A stretch of 64,000 bases of DNA. It comes from Candidatus Sulfopaludibacter sp. SbA3 (GTDB taxonomy: Bacteria; Acidobacteriota; Terriglobia; Bryobacterales; Bryobacteraceae). Within the stretch, counting starts at the first letter, position 1. The number at the start of each line of letters is the position of its first letter. A program made the translations under genes and the position numbers. This document shows positions 1 to 8,113 of this stretch, in pieces. The DNA lies in the NCBI GenBank assembly GCA_945890485.1, contig CAMDCN010000006.1:310001-374000 (forward strand), read 5' to 3'. A model generated the notes under the pieces. It was not told the origin of the DNA and did not search any database. It worked only from the letters and a program-made list of their open reading frames with translations.

Positions 1-2267
1 TCTTCTTCCAGGCGCGTCTGTACAGCTCTGGGATCGGTCCCGGCGGCGAACTCTTTCATCAGCGTTTGGCTGCCGATCAGCTTTCCGTTGAGCGAATAGT
101 TCATCTTGCCGGGATATAGCCGCTGCAGGGCGACTGCGAGCTCGACGCCGAACCGGACCGAATCAAAACCTTCGCGATCGGTGATGACGAAGCGGATTCC
201 CTCGATGGTCTTACCCTTCAGATTGGAATCGTTTGGCGTGAAACGGGTGGGGTACGTGCGGACTCCGGGGATTTTGCGGGAGTTCAGGTGGGCGGAAAGT
301 TCGCGGCCCTGGATGAATTCGGCTCCGATCTGCTCAAACGGCGCATCCGTGCCTCGCCCGACGGAGTAGTTTCGAGAGAACTCCAGCATGGCAATGCCGG
401 GATAGAGTAGTGCTGCGTTCAGGCTGCGCATATTGGGAGACGGGTTCACCCAAAGGACGCCAGTCGAATCCAGCCAGTCGCCCCGCTGCCAGCCTTTCAT
501 CGGAACCACTTCCAGCTTCGCATTGATCTGGAGTTCGGCATTGAGCATGCGGGCGAGTTCCCCCACGGTCATCCCATGGCGCAGAGGGAGGTTGTGGCAG
601 CCAATAAAGCTTTGGAACTCCGGATCGAGCAACGGACCCTCAACGCGGACGCCGGTAATTGGATTGGGCCGGTCCAGCACGTAGAACGGAATTTTCGCCG
701 CAGCCGCGGCCTCTAGCGTGTTCTTAACGGTACACGTGTAGGTGTAGAAGCGGGCGCCAACGTCCTGGATGTCGTAGACGAGGGCGTCGAGTTCGGCGAG
801 GACGGCAGGCATCGGCTTCCGGTTGGCCTGGTTATAAAGGCTGTAGATGCGGATGCCGGTCTGCGGCTCACGGCCGTCGGCGACGTCTTCGCGGTCTTCG
901 GTGCCGGAGATTCCATGTTCGGGCGAGAAGAGAGCGGTAATGTTGACCCCCATCTCCTTCATCACGACGAAGCCCGGCCGGCTGGTGAGGGTGAGGCCCG
1001 TGTGGTTTGTGATGAAACCGACGCGCTTGCCCTTGAGCCGGGCAAACTTTTCCGCGATGAGGACATCGAGGCCGGTGTGTACCTGACCAACGCGATTGAC
1101 GTGGCGGCGGACGCCGGACATGGTTTCGTTGTAGCCGGTGAGGGTAGTGCGGGGGGCGTCGACGCCCAGGCTGGCGGCGGCGATGGTGGCGATTTTCGCG
1201 CGCAAGGGCGTGATGGCCGGGCGCCGGTTCGGATGGACAGTGTTGGCGAGCAGGATGACGTAGGACTGGGTGGCGGGGTCGATCCAAATCGAGGTGCCGG
1301 TGAAGCCCGTGTGCCCGACCGACCCAATTGGAAATAGTTCTCCGCGGTTTGCCGAGAACGGCGAATCGAGATCGAAACCGAGGCCGCGGAGGATGGGCTG
1401 GTCGGAGGGTGTCTGCGGCTCCATGAACTTGCGAAGGGTGAGCGGGCTCCAGATCCGGACGCCATTCAGCTCGCCGCCATTCAGGATGGCCTGGGCGAAG
1501 TGGGCCAGGTCGTCCGCGGTGGTAAATAGTCCGGCATGGCCGGCTACGCCGCCCATGAAGCGAGTCGTTTCGTCATGGACGACACCGCGGAGGGGAGCCG
1601 TCATACCGGGGTACTGTTCGGTGGGGGCGATCCGGGCCGTCAGATCGGGGGATGGGCGGAAGCCGGTGTCTTTCATGCCCAGCGGTTTGAAAATTTCTTC
1701 CTGCGCATACTGATCGAGAGGGCGCCCGCTGACCTGACGGACGATTTCGCCGAGGAGGATGAAGTTGATGTCGCTGTAGACGAAGCGTTCGCCGGGGGCG
1801 TTGACGGGTTTGTCGATGAGCGCCTTCTGGATGCCGAGTTCATAGCCGGACCATTCGGGCTTGAGATCGAGGTCCGGGCGGAGGCCGGAGAAATGCGTGA
1901 GGAGCAGGCGGATCGTGATGTCGCTTTTGCCGCCCTGGTAGTTGGGCAGATAGGTGGTGACCTTGTCGTTGAGGCGGATGCGGCCCTGCTCGACCAACTT
2001 CATGATCGACGCCGTCGTGGCGACAACCTTGGTGAGTGACGCGGCGTCGAAGATGGTGTCGGCCGTCATGGGCTCGACCGCCGGGACGAGAGCGCGGGAC
2101 CCGTGGACGCTTTGATGGACCACGCGTCCCTGATGGCTGACGAGGCAAACCGCGCCGGGCAGTTGGCCGGCCGTGACCGCTTCATCGATAACGCGACGGA
2201 TCTCCGCCAACTCCTGCGCGACAGCAAGTCCGGCGCAGGCAAACAAAACGAACCCAATCTTTTTCAT
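1..2267 (-). CDS. Secreted AmiE-like serine hydrolase fused to NamZ-like exo-N-acetylmuramidase (3' end outside window)
   Basis: The reading frame is open from an ATG at 2267 to the window edge, about 755 residues, with no stop, so the C-terminus is missing. A short signal peptide ends near Ala-Gln at 18-19. Residues about 20-380 are a serine beta-lactamase/PBP4-like domain: the SxxK motif is SLTK (Ser77, Lys80), with a later YSD box and HTG. Residues about 397-755 match the DUF1343/NamZ family (SPEHG, a DIQDVGARFYTY stretch, VLDRPNP). In Bacillus separate proteins of these two families (AmiE and NamZ) strip stem peptides and release MurNAc during cell-wall recycling; a fused enzyme doing both is my inference. 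An AGGGG box precedes the start. It follows phhB by 7 bases and is probably cotranscribed. Confidence 0.85.
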   Translation of the reverse strand, partial: MKKIGFVLFACAGLAVAQELAEIRRVIDEAVTAGQLPGAVCLVSHQGRVVHQSVHGSRALVPAVEPMTADTIFDAASLTKVVATTASIMKLVEQGRIRLNDKVTTYLPNYQGGKSDITIRLLLTHFSGLRPDLDLKPEWSGYELGIQKALIDKPVNAPGERFVYSDINFILLGEIVRQVSGRPLDQYAQEEIFKPLGMKDTGFRPSPDLTARIAPTEQYPGMTAPLRGVVHDETTRFMGGVAGHAGLFTTADDLAHFAQAILNGGELNGVRIWSPLTLRKFMEPQTPSDQPILRGLGFDLDSPFSANRGELFPIGSVGHTGFTGTSIWIDPATQSYVILLANTVHPNRRPAITPLRAKIATIAAASLGVDAPRTTLTGYNETMSGVRRHVNRVGQVHTGLDVLIAEKFARLKGKRVGFITNHTGLTLTSRPGFVVMKEMGVNITALFSPEHGISGTEDREDVADGREPQTGIRIYSLYNQANRKPMPAVLAELDALVYDIQDVGARFYTYTCTVKNTLEAAAAAKIPFYVLDRPNPITGVRVEGPLLDPEFQSFIGCHNLPLRHGMTVGELARMLNAELQINAKLEVVPMKGWQRGDWLDSTGVLWVNPSPNMRSLNAALLYPGIAMLEFSRNYSVGRGTDAPFEQIGAEFIQGRELSAHLNSRKIPGVRTYPTRFTPNDSNLKGKTIEGIRFVITDREGFDSVRFGVELAVALQRLYPGKMNYSLNGKLIGSQTLMKEFAAGTDPRAVQTRLEE

Positions 2268-2274
2268 CGAACCC

Positions 2275-2568
2275 CTATCCGAGCAGTTTTTGCGCGATTG
2301 CTTCGAGCTTGTTGGCTAGGAGAATGTCCTTCGAAGTGATGCCGCCCAAGTCATGGGTGGTGAGGTCGACGGTGACCTTGTTCCAGACGTTGGACCACTC
2401 CGGATGGTGCTCCATGGCTTCAATCGCAATGGCGGAAGTCGCCATAAATCCAAACGCGTGAACGAAGTCCGCAAAAGCGTACTCGCGATGCATTTTTCCG
2501 TCCACGAGCGTCCAGCCCGGAAGGGATTCGAGCGCCGCCTCGAGTTCCGTGTCGTTAAGTTTGGCCAT
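2275..2568 (-). CDS. phhB: Pterin-4a-carbinolamine dehydratase
   Basis: A 97-residue protein of full family length. It carries the PCD/DCoH signature HHPEWSNVWN, with the catalytic histidine pair, and a C-terminal THDLGGIT stretch. The enzyme dehydrates 4a-hydroxytetrahydropterin and so recycles the pterin cofactor of aromatic amino acid hydroxylases; no such hydroxylase lies in the window. Its start at 2568 is only 17 bases from the divergent MEMO gene. A TATGAT hexamer 6 bases before the ATG suggests a leaderless transcript. The stop is 7 bases before the downstream hydrolase fusion. Confidence 0.93.
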   Translation of the reverse strand: MAKLNDTELEAALESLPGWTLVDGKMHREYAFADFVHAFGFMATSAIAIEAMEHHPEWSNVWNKVTVDLTTHDLGGITSKDILLANKLEAIAQKLLG

Positions 2569-2585
2569 GCCCTTATCATAGACGC
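2569..2585. promoter_or_regulatory. Putative bidirectional leaderless promoter between phhB and MEMO
   Basis: The whole gap is 17 bases. TATCAT at 2574-2579 sits 6 bases before the plus-strand ATG at 2586. Its near mirror image, TATGAT on the minus strand (2575-2580), sits 6 bases before the minus-strand ATG at 2568. Both are good -10 elements, and at this distance transcription would begin at or next to the start codons. No clear -35 boxes were identified; they would have to lie inside the opposing coding regions. Confidence 0.6.
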
Positions 2586-3686
2586 ATGGGTATACGCCCG
2601 GAAATCGATGGGTTTCCTTCGAACGATCCGCAACAGCCTGGATTGGTGCTGCACGATCCCACCGGCATTGCCACGGCGATGCTGTTGATCCCGCCGGGCC
2701 TGGTTCCTGCGCTGGCGGAAGATCCTCTGCCGCCGGAGTTGGCCGAGGCTCTCAGCCTGGCCGGATTTCTCGACGATGATAACTTCGCCCGGATGTTTGA
2801 GGCCTTTGCCCGCGCGGAGACGTTGCCGGCCCGTCATGGCGGACTAGGGAACTATCCGACTGAGGGGGTCGCGCTACGGCAGCTTTTCGATACCTGGTTT
2901 GCCGAGCCGGGTGCGGCGCGTCCGCTGCATGCCATCGCCTCGCCGCACGCGAGCCCGGAGCCGGCGCGCGGGTCGTATGTGAGCGCCTATACGGCCCTGG
3001 CAGCCAGCCTTACCAAAGCCGAGGCTGCCGAGAAGACCTTCGTCGTGCTCGGGACCTCCCACCAAGGGGCGCGAGACCGGTTCGGCATGACGAGAAAGCG
3101 CTTTGCCACGCCGGTGGGAGAGAGCCGGGTACGGGTTCCAGAAAAGCTGGCGGCATTGGCGATGATGGAGGATCCTTGCTTCGCCGTTGAGCACTCCATC
3201 GAGTTCCAGGTGGTGTTTCTCCAGTATCTTTACGGGCCGGATATCGAGATTGTGCCGATATTGTGTGGCCCGCTCACATCGCCGGGGCATCCGTTTCTGC
3301 AGGAGTTGGGCGAATGGTCGGCGAAGGAGGGAGACCGGCTGCGCTGGGTGCTTGGCGTCGATATGGCGCATAAGGGTCCTCGCTACGGTGACCGCGAGGC
3401 GCGGCGGGCGTATACGGACTCGATGGCGGAAATTGAAGTGCGGGACAGGGGGCGGATAGCCTCGCTCGCGGCGGGCGACCAGGAGGCCTTCTGGGCACAG
3501 GTTCGGGAGCGAAACGACGATTTGAACTGGTGCGGCACCGCCCCTTTCTATTCCTACCTTGCTGCGCATCCGGGGATGCACGGCGAGCTATTGACGTACG
3601 AACACTGGCAGATCGATCCGCGGAGCGTCGTGACGTTCGCCGGGATGACCTTTGAAAAAGGTACGGGGAAGAGCCTAGAACCCTGA
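2586..3686 (+). CDS. MEMO1 family protein (AmmeMemoRadiSam system protein B-like)
   Basis: A 366-residue protein. The C-terminal two thirds match the MEMO family, related to class III extradiol dioxygenases: SPHASPEP replaces the usual SPHAGY, followed by LGTSH, EHSIEFQ and VDMAHKG, which supply the putative His/Asp metal ligands. The first 80 or so residues resemble the N-terminal extension of bacterial MEMO proteins (HDPTGIA, LLIPPG), which supports the early start. The biochemical role of bacterial MEMO is unsettled. Partner genes of the AmmeMemoRadiSam set (an AMMECR1 protein and a radical SAM enzyme) are not in the window. Confidence 0.85.
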   Translation: MGIRPEIDGFPSNDPQQPGLVLHDPTGIATAMLLIPPGLVPALAEDPLPPELAEALSLAGFLDDDNFARMFEAFARAETLPARHGGLGNYPTEGVALRQLFDTWFAEPGAARPLHAIASPHASPEPARGSYVSAYTALAASLTKAEAAEKTFVVLGTSHQGARDRFGMTRKRFATPVGESRVRVPEKLAALAMMEDPCFAVEHSIEFQVVFLQYLYGPDIEIVPILCGPLTSPGHPFLQELGEWSAKEGDRLRWVLGVDMAHKGPRYGDREARRAYTDSMAEIEVRDRGRIASLAAGDQEAFWAQVRERNDDLNWCGTAPFYSYLAAHPGMHGELLTYEHWQIDPRSVVTFAGMTFEKGTGKSLEP

Positions 3687-3702
3687 GTACTCGGGTTCCA
3701 TA

Positions 3703-3760
3703 GGTCGGTAAGCGTCCGGGAAATACCTTAGGGTTATCCCAATGTTGAAGCGAACCGACC
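3703..3760 (+). repeat. Seven-base inverted repeat in the leader of the 72-residue membrane protein
   Basis: GGTCGGT at 3703-3709 is complementary to ACCGACC at 3754-3760, which ends one base before the ATG at 3762. If transcribed, pairing would close a loop of about 44 bases and bury the ribosome-binding region of the small membrane protein. This may be chance; no known riboswitch is recognised here. Confidence 0.3.
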
Positions 3761-3761
3761 G

Positions 3762-3980
3762 ATGCGTAATCCTTTGGCTGTAGGTATTTGGCTGCTCCGC
3801 TTTTGTGCCGCGATACTGGCCGCCATCTGGCTGTACCAGGATGGCGCCTTAGCGGCATCGACCTCTTTCGAGACTGTTCATGAAGCCGTGGATCAACTGT
3901 CCGCGGGTTCGTTTTTCCTGTTGGCGGGCGTTCTGCTGGTGGGCCTGGGAATGAAAGGCCGCCGTTCGCGTGCTGACTAA
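3762..3980 (+). CDS. Small two-helix membrane protein of unknown function
   Basis: A 72-residue protein with two hydrophobic segments, about residues 8-32 and 50-66, separated by a short polar loop with ETVHEAVDQLSAG, and ending in a basic tail (MKGRRSRAD). The positive tail predicts a cytoplasmic C-terminus. No family is recognised. It follows the MEMO gene by 75 bases. Its stop shares four bases (CTAA) with the stop of the convergent gene. There is no clear Shine-Dalgarno box before the ATG. Confidence 0.6.
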   Translation: MRNPLAVGIWLLRFCAAILAAIWLYQDGALAASTSFETVHEAVDQLSAGSFFLLAGVLLVGLGMKGRRSRAD

Positions 3981-5158
3981 ATCGCGAGACGCTGCTGCAT
4001 GGCGATGAGCATGAGCGCGGGATTGCCGCTGCGTTCATAGGCGCGGAGGACACTTTCGTATTCGGCCTCCGGCAGACTGACGACGGAGGCGGGCAACGCA
4101 ATGGCTTGTTTGTACCAGGCGGGCGGGCTCTCGCGTTGCAGACTGGCTTGGGCCAGCACGTTAACGTACTCGGCAAGGACACTTTCGCGGATCAGCCCGC
4201 GGGGCGATGCGATGTAGGCGGCGCTGAACATCTCGGCTTGCCGGTCGAATGACGCCTTCCCGTCGCGGATGCGCTTGAGGTAGGCCGCGAACTTGTCCTG
4301 CCATTGCGGGGTGGTCTTGTCGCGGGTGAAGAGGAGCTCATGGAATAGCATCTGGCTCTCGCGGTCGTCTTCGAGCCAGTTGCGGGTTTCGAGGCCGGAA
4401 CCGATGGCGGGTGGCATCGTTTCGAGCTTAAACTCGGCGGCCGCGGCGGCGCGAGTATTGCGTTGCCAGCCCTCGGCGCCGCTTTCCTTGCAGGCTTCCG
4501 CTTCGAGGTTGCGTTTGACGTAGTCCTTCAGCGCGTCGCCGACGGGCAGACCGCGGAATTTGGCCAGGGTGTCGGGAAGCAAGCCCGTGAACAGCCGCTC
4601 CTCGCCGGTGAGCCGGGCGAGCGCGCCGCTGAGGGCGCCTTTAGTCACCTCATCGTCGGCGAGCCAGGCGGCGGGGGCGAGCTCGCCATGGCTGCGAAGA
4701 CTCTGGATGAACGATAGCTTGTCTTCGGTGGACCCGAAGACGCGGAGAAGCGCGGCGTACGCGGTGATGTCGTCGTAAAAATCGTCAGCGCAGGAGACGG
4801 GGCGTGGCGTGGGCCGGGGGACGGAACGAAATAGCTTGGCGCCTTCCTCGGGGTCGAGTTGCGTGAGGGCGAAGATGGCACGGGTTTCGAGCGAGAGACG
4901 ATCAAGGGCAACCTCCGGCAGTTTCTGTTGGTTCAGGCCGGGGATAGGGCGGCGAAGGACCGGTTCCTTCGCGAGACGGGCGAGTTCGGCGGCGCGTTGA
5001 ATGGTCTTCTTCTGTTCCGCGATCCCTTTCACGCGGCCCTTTTCGACGAGGCGGAGCAAAGCGTCGGCTCCAATTTCCGGCGCCACCTGAGTGGCTAGCT
5101 CCGGAATGTCGGCCGCGGCCAAGGCAAGTGGAATCAGGAGAAGACGAAAAAGGCGCAT
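3977..5158 (-). CDS. Secreted protein of unknown function
   Basis: A 393-residue protein beginning with a hydrophobic signal sequence (MRLFRLLLIPLALAAA). The mature part is mostly alpha-helical with many Ala/Leu/Glu residues, plausibly a helical repeat protein; no catalytic motif was recognised. It starts within the stop of the upstream ABC exporter gene (TAATG, one shared base), so the two are translationally coupled. That coupling suggests an envelope role linked to export, which is inference. Confidence 0.7.
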   Translation of the reverse strand: MRLFRLLLIPLALAAADIPELATQVAPEIGADALLRLVEKGRVKGIAEQKKTIQRAAELARLAKEPVLRRPIPGLNQQKLPEVALDRLSLETRAIFALTQLDPEEGAKLFRSVPRPTPRPVSCADDFYDDITAYAALLRVFGSTEDKLSFIQSLRSHGELAPAAWLADDEVTKGALSGALARLTGEERLFTGLLPDTLAKFRGLPVGDALKDYVKRNLEAEACKESGAEGWQRNTRAAAAAEFKLETMPPAIGSGLETRNWLEDDRESQMLFHELLFTRDKTTPQWQDKFAAYLKRIRDGKASFDRQAEMFSAAYIASPRGLIRESVLAEYVNVLAQASLQRESPPAWYKQAIALPASVVSLPEAEYESVLRAYERSGNPALMLIAMQQRLAI

Positions 5159-6924
5159 TAGGCTTCTTGGTATTGCAGTTGATAGAGCTTCCAGTACAGG
5201 CCCCGTTGCTGGATGAGTTCGGCGTGGGTGCCGGCCTCGCGGAGTTGGCCCTTGTGGAAAGCAAAGATGCGGTCGGCGTTCTGGATAGTGGAGAGGCGAT
5301 GGGCGATGGAGATAGAAGTTCTTCCGGTAAGGAGCTTCTTCTGAGCGTCGCGAATGCGTAACTCCGTATCAGTCTCGACGCTGGAAGTGGCCTCATCGAG
5401 TATAAGAATTTTGGGTTCGTGAACGAGAGCGCGAGCGAAGCTGACAAGCTGCTTCTGGCCGGTGGAGAGGTTGGCGCCTCGTTCGAGGATGGGTTCTGCG
5501 AAGCGGCCGGGGAGCCGGTCGATGAAATCGAGCAGATTGACCTCGGCGGCGGCGGCGGTGAGCCGGGCTTCGTCGATCCCCGCGCCACCGAGACTGATGT
5601 TGGAGCCTACGGTGCCGGTGAACAGGTAGGGGTCTTGGAGGACGATGGCGAAGCGGCGGCGGAGTTCGAGAGGGTCGAACTCGCGAATGTCGATGCCGCC
5701 GATTTTGATGGCGCCGCGCTGGACGTCGTAAAAGCGGAGGAGGAGATTGGTGACGGTAGTTTTGCCTGCGCCGGTGTGGCCGACGATGGCGATGGCTTCT
5801 CCGGGGGCGATGGAGAAGCTGACGTCGCGGAGGACCCAATCTTCGGCCGCATAGGCGAACCAGACATTTTCAAACGTGATGGTGAGGTCGTCCGGAACCG
5901 GTTTCGGATCAGCCGGGGCGGCGATGGCGGCGGGGGTATCGAGAAGTTGGAAGATGCGTTCGCTGGCGGCGGTGGCCGACTGGAGAATGTTGTATTTCTC
6001 GCTCAGGTCTTGGATGGGCCGGAAGAAGCGGAGGGCGAACTGGAAGAAGGCGATGAGGACGCCAAGCGAAAGGCCGCCGCCAGGCACCTGCCAGCCTCCG
6101 TAAACGAGGATGCCGGCGAAGGCCAGCATGCTGAGGAATTCGACGACCGGGTAGAACCAGCCATAGGCGAAGACGCTCTGCTTGAAGGCGAGCATGTGCT
6201 CCCGGTTGATTTCGGCGAACTCGTCGCGGGCGGCTTGCTCCCGGTTGAAAGCCTGCAGGACTGCGATGCCATTGATGTGCTCGTTGAGGAAGGCGTTGAT
6301 GCGGGCGACGGCGAGGCGAATGCGGCGGTAACTGGCGGAGACCTGGGAGCGGAAGAGCATGGTGGCCCAGTAGATGGCCGGGGTGACGATGAGGATCAAC
6401 GCTGTGAGGCCGGGGCTCATCCAGAGCAGGACGCCAAGCAGCCAGGTGAGCATGATGGCGTCGCCGAGGATGGCCACCAGGCCGGAACTGAAGAGTTCGT
6501 TGAGGGTATCGACGTCGCCAGTGACGCGGGTGACGAGGCGGCCGACGGGGTGCTTGTCGAAGTAGGCGATATCGAGCTGATGCAGCTTAGCCATCAGGTC
6601 GCGGCGGAGGGCGAACATCGCCTGTTGGCCGGTCCATTGCATGAGCAGCGCCTGGCCGAACTCCGCGAGCAACATAAGCACGGAGACGCCGAGCATAATT
6701 AGGGAGAGTTGGGCGATGCCGTCCCAAGCGCCGGGAGCGCGCTGGACCAGGTAACGGTCGACAGCGATGCTGGTGAGGATGGGCCCGACGGATTCGAGCA
6801 GGGAATGGACTGTGAGCAATCCGACGGTGGCAGCCACCTGTTTCCGGTACGGTTTCAGATAAACCGCGAGCCGGCGCAGCAACTGACTGTCATAAAGCTT
6901 GCCCTGAACCTGCTCTTGTTCCAC
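5158..6924 (-). CDS. ABC exporter, fused membrane and ATPase domains (MsbA/LmrA-like half-transporter)
   Basis: About 588 residues from a GTG start at 6924. An N-terminal six-helix exporter domain covers about residues 20-310, followed by a nucleotide-binding domain with Walker A GHTGAGKTT, signature LSTGQKQ and Walker B ILILDEAT. It would work as a homodimer, exporting lipids or hydrophobic compounds; the substrate cannot be read from sequence. The frame is open upstream to 7137, but those residues run antisense through truB and do not look like the family. The N-terminal sequence EQEQVQGKLYD matches how related exporters begin. TAGACT lies 7 bases before the GTG, so the mRNA may be leaderless. 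Confidence 0.92.
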   Translation of the reverse strand: MEQEQVQGKLYDSQLLRRLAVYLKPYRKQVAATVGLLTVHSLLESVGPILTSIAVDRYLVQRAPGAWDGIAQLSLIMLGVSVLMLLAEFGQALLMQWTGQQAMFALRRDLMAKLHQLDIAYFDKHPVGRLVTRVTGDVDTLNELFSSGLVAILGDAIMLTWLLGVLLWMSPGLTALILIVTPAIYWATMLFRSQVSASYRRIRLAVARINAFLNEHINGIAVLQAFNREQAARDEFAEINREHMLAFKQSVFAYGWFYPVVEFLSMLAFAGILVYGGWQVPGGGLSLGVLIAFFQFALRFFRPIQDLSEKYNILQSATAASERIFQLLDTPAAIAAPADPKPVPDDLTITFENVWFAYAAEDWVLRDVSFSIAPGEAIAIVGHTGAGKTTVTNLLLRFYDVQRGAIKIGGIDIREFDPLELRRRFAIVLQDPYLFTGTVGSNISLGGAGIDEARLTAAAAEVNLLDFIDRLPGRFAEPILERGANLSTGQKQLVSFARALVHEPKILILDEATSSVETDTELRIRDAQKKLLTGRTSISIAHRLSTIQNADRIFAFHKGQLREAGTHAELIQQRGLYWKLYQLQYQEA

Positions 6925-6931
6925 CCTTACC

Positions 6932-6939
6932 AGTCTACT
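6932..6939. promoter_or_regulatory. Overlapping -10 elements for the ABC exporter and truB
   Basis: The minus-strand TAGACT (6932-6937) lies 7 bases before the GTG of the exporter. The plus-strand TCTACT (6934-6939) overlaps it and would give truB a leader of about 13 bases containing GGAAG. The same AGTCTA core recurs in the divergent gap at 27723-27730. Confidence 0.5.
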
Positions 6940-6958
6940 TGTGCCAACCTGGAAGTTG

Positions 6959-7831
6959 ATGGACGGAGTGATCGTGGTGGATAAGCCCACCGAATGGACG
7001 TCGCACGACGTAGTAGGCAAGATGCGGCGGTTGGCGCAGACAAAACGCGTGGGGCACTTGGGAACATTGGACCCGATGGCGACCGGCGTATTGCCGCTGG
7101 TGCTCAACCGGGCGACACGGCTGGCGCAGTTTTTCACGAAGGCCGATAAGGTCTACGAGGCCACCATTCGCTTTGGCTTCGCGACGAATTCGTACGACGC
7201 CGATGGCGAGGCGACGACGGAAGCGGTGCCGGTGAATCTGGATGCGGCCGTGCTCGAACGGGCGCTGGACGCCTTCCGCGGCGAAATCGTGCAGATGCCG
7301 CCAGCGGTTTCCGCGAAGAAGATCAACGGCGTGCCGGCGTATAAGTTGGCGAGGCAGAACAAGCCGGTCGAATTGAAGGCTGTGCCGGTGACGATTCACG
7401 AGCTGGAGCTAGTGGAATGCGGGGCGGATACGGCACGGGTGCGGGTACATTGTTCGACGGGGACCTACATTCGCAGTCTGGCGCATGACCTGGGCGTGGC
7501 CTTGGGGTGCGGAGCGCATCTTTCGGCGCTACGGCGGACGCGGGCCGGGATGTTCACGCTGGACCATGCCCGGACCTTGGAGCAGTTGGCCGACCCTGCG
7601 GTGCTGGCGGGGGCGTTGATTCCATCGAACGCCTTACTGCCGGAGTTTCCGGCCGAGCGCGTCGACGCGGTGACGGCGGGCTTTATCCGGCAGGGCCGGG
7701 ATTTCCGCGTGAACCCGTTTCGGGTGCAGCAAGGGGCTCAATACGTCCGGGCGGTTGATGGCGCCGGGGCGCTGGTGGCGATTGGCGAGATTAAGCTGCC
7801 GAATCTGTATCACCCGTTTCTGGTGCTGTAA
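6959..7831 (+). CDS. truB: tRNA pseudouridine(55) synthase TruB
   Basis: A 290-residue enzyme that converts U55 of the tRNA T-loop to pseudouridine. The family core is clear: DGVIVVDKP near the N-terminus, HLGTLDPMATGVLPL with the catalytic Asp, and a STGTYIRSLAHDLG motif. A C-terminal part of about 70 residues follows. I chose the ATG at 6959 because TruB proteins begin almost exactly at MDG-VDKP and GGAAG lies 3 bases upstream; a GTG at 6941 is the alternative. It is divergent from the ABC exporter. Confidence 0.95.
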   Translation: MDGVIVVDKPTEWTSHDVVGKMRRLAQTKRVGHLGTLDPMATGVLPLVLNRATRLAQFFTKADKVYEATIRFGFATNSYDADGEATTEAVPVNLDAAVLERALDAFRGEIVQMPPAVSAKKINGVPAYKLARQNKPVELKAVPVTIHELELVECGADTARVRVHCSTGTYIRSLAHDLGVALGCGAHLSALRRTRAGMFTLDHARTLEQLADPAVLAGALIPSNALLPEFPAERVDAVTAGFIRQGRDFRVNPFRVQQGAQYVRAVDGAGALVAIGEIKLPNLYHPFLVL

Positions 7832-7849
7832 CTCCTGGGTCCCGGGTGG

Positions 7850-7855
7850 TATCTT
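7850..7855 (+). promoter_or_regulatory. TATCTT -10-like element before the lipoprotein gene
   Basis: The hexamer lies exactly 6 bases before the ATG at 7862, matching the leaderless arrangement seen elsewhere in the window. The intervening CAGGGC could also be read as a weak, badly spaced ribosome site. Confidence 0.45.
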
Positions 7856-7861
7856 CAGGGC

Positions 7862-8113
7862 ATGAAGACCCTTCTGATTCCCATAACGATCGCCGCGCTG
7901 ATGCTGGCGGGATGTTCGGAGGAGAAGAACTCCGATCTTCGCCGCGAGAGCAAGGAAGCTGGCCAAGCGATTAAGGAAGCCGCCAAAGAGACGGGCGATA
8001 TGGCCAAGGAAGTTGGCAAAGAGATTGCAGATACGACTCGGAAGGGTGTCGGCATCGCTGCCGAGGCCACCGAGAAGGCAGCCAAGAAAGTGAAGGAGAA
8101 GGTGAAGGACTAA
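7862..8113 (+). CDS. LEA-like amphipathic lipoprotein
   Basis: An 83-residue protein with a type II signal peptide ending in the lipobox LAGC (Cys18). The mature part is a single Lys/Glu/Ala-rich amphipathic helix in which phrases such as KEAAKETGD, AKEVGKEIAD, AAEATEKAAK recur at roughly 11-residue spacing. This resembles group 3 LEA (desiccation-protection) repeats or a membrane-lying apolipoprotein-type helix. A role in envelope stabilisation under stress is inference. Its stop shares four bases (CTAA) with that of glmU on the other strand. Confidence 0.7.
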   Translation: MKTLLIPITIAALMLAGCSEEKNSDLRRESKEAGQAIKEAAKETGDMAKEVGKEIADTTRKGVGIAAEATEKAAKKVKEKVKD

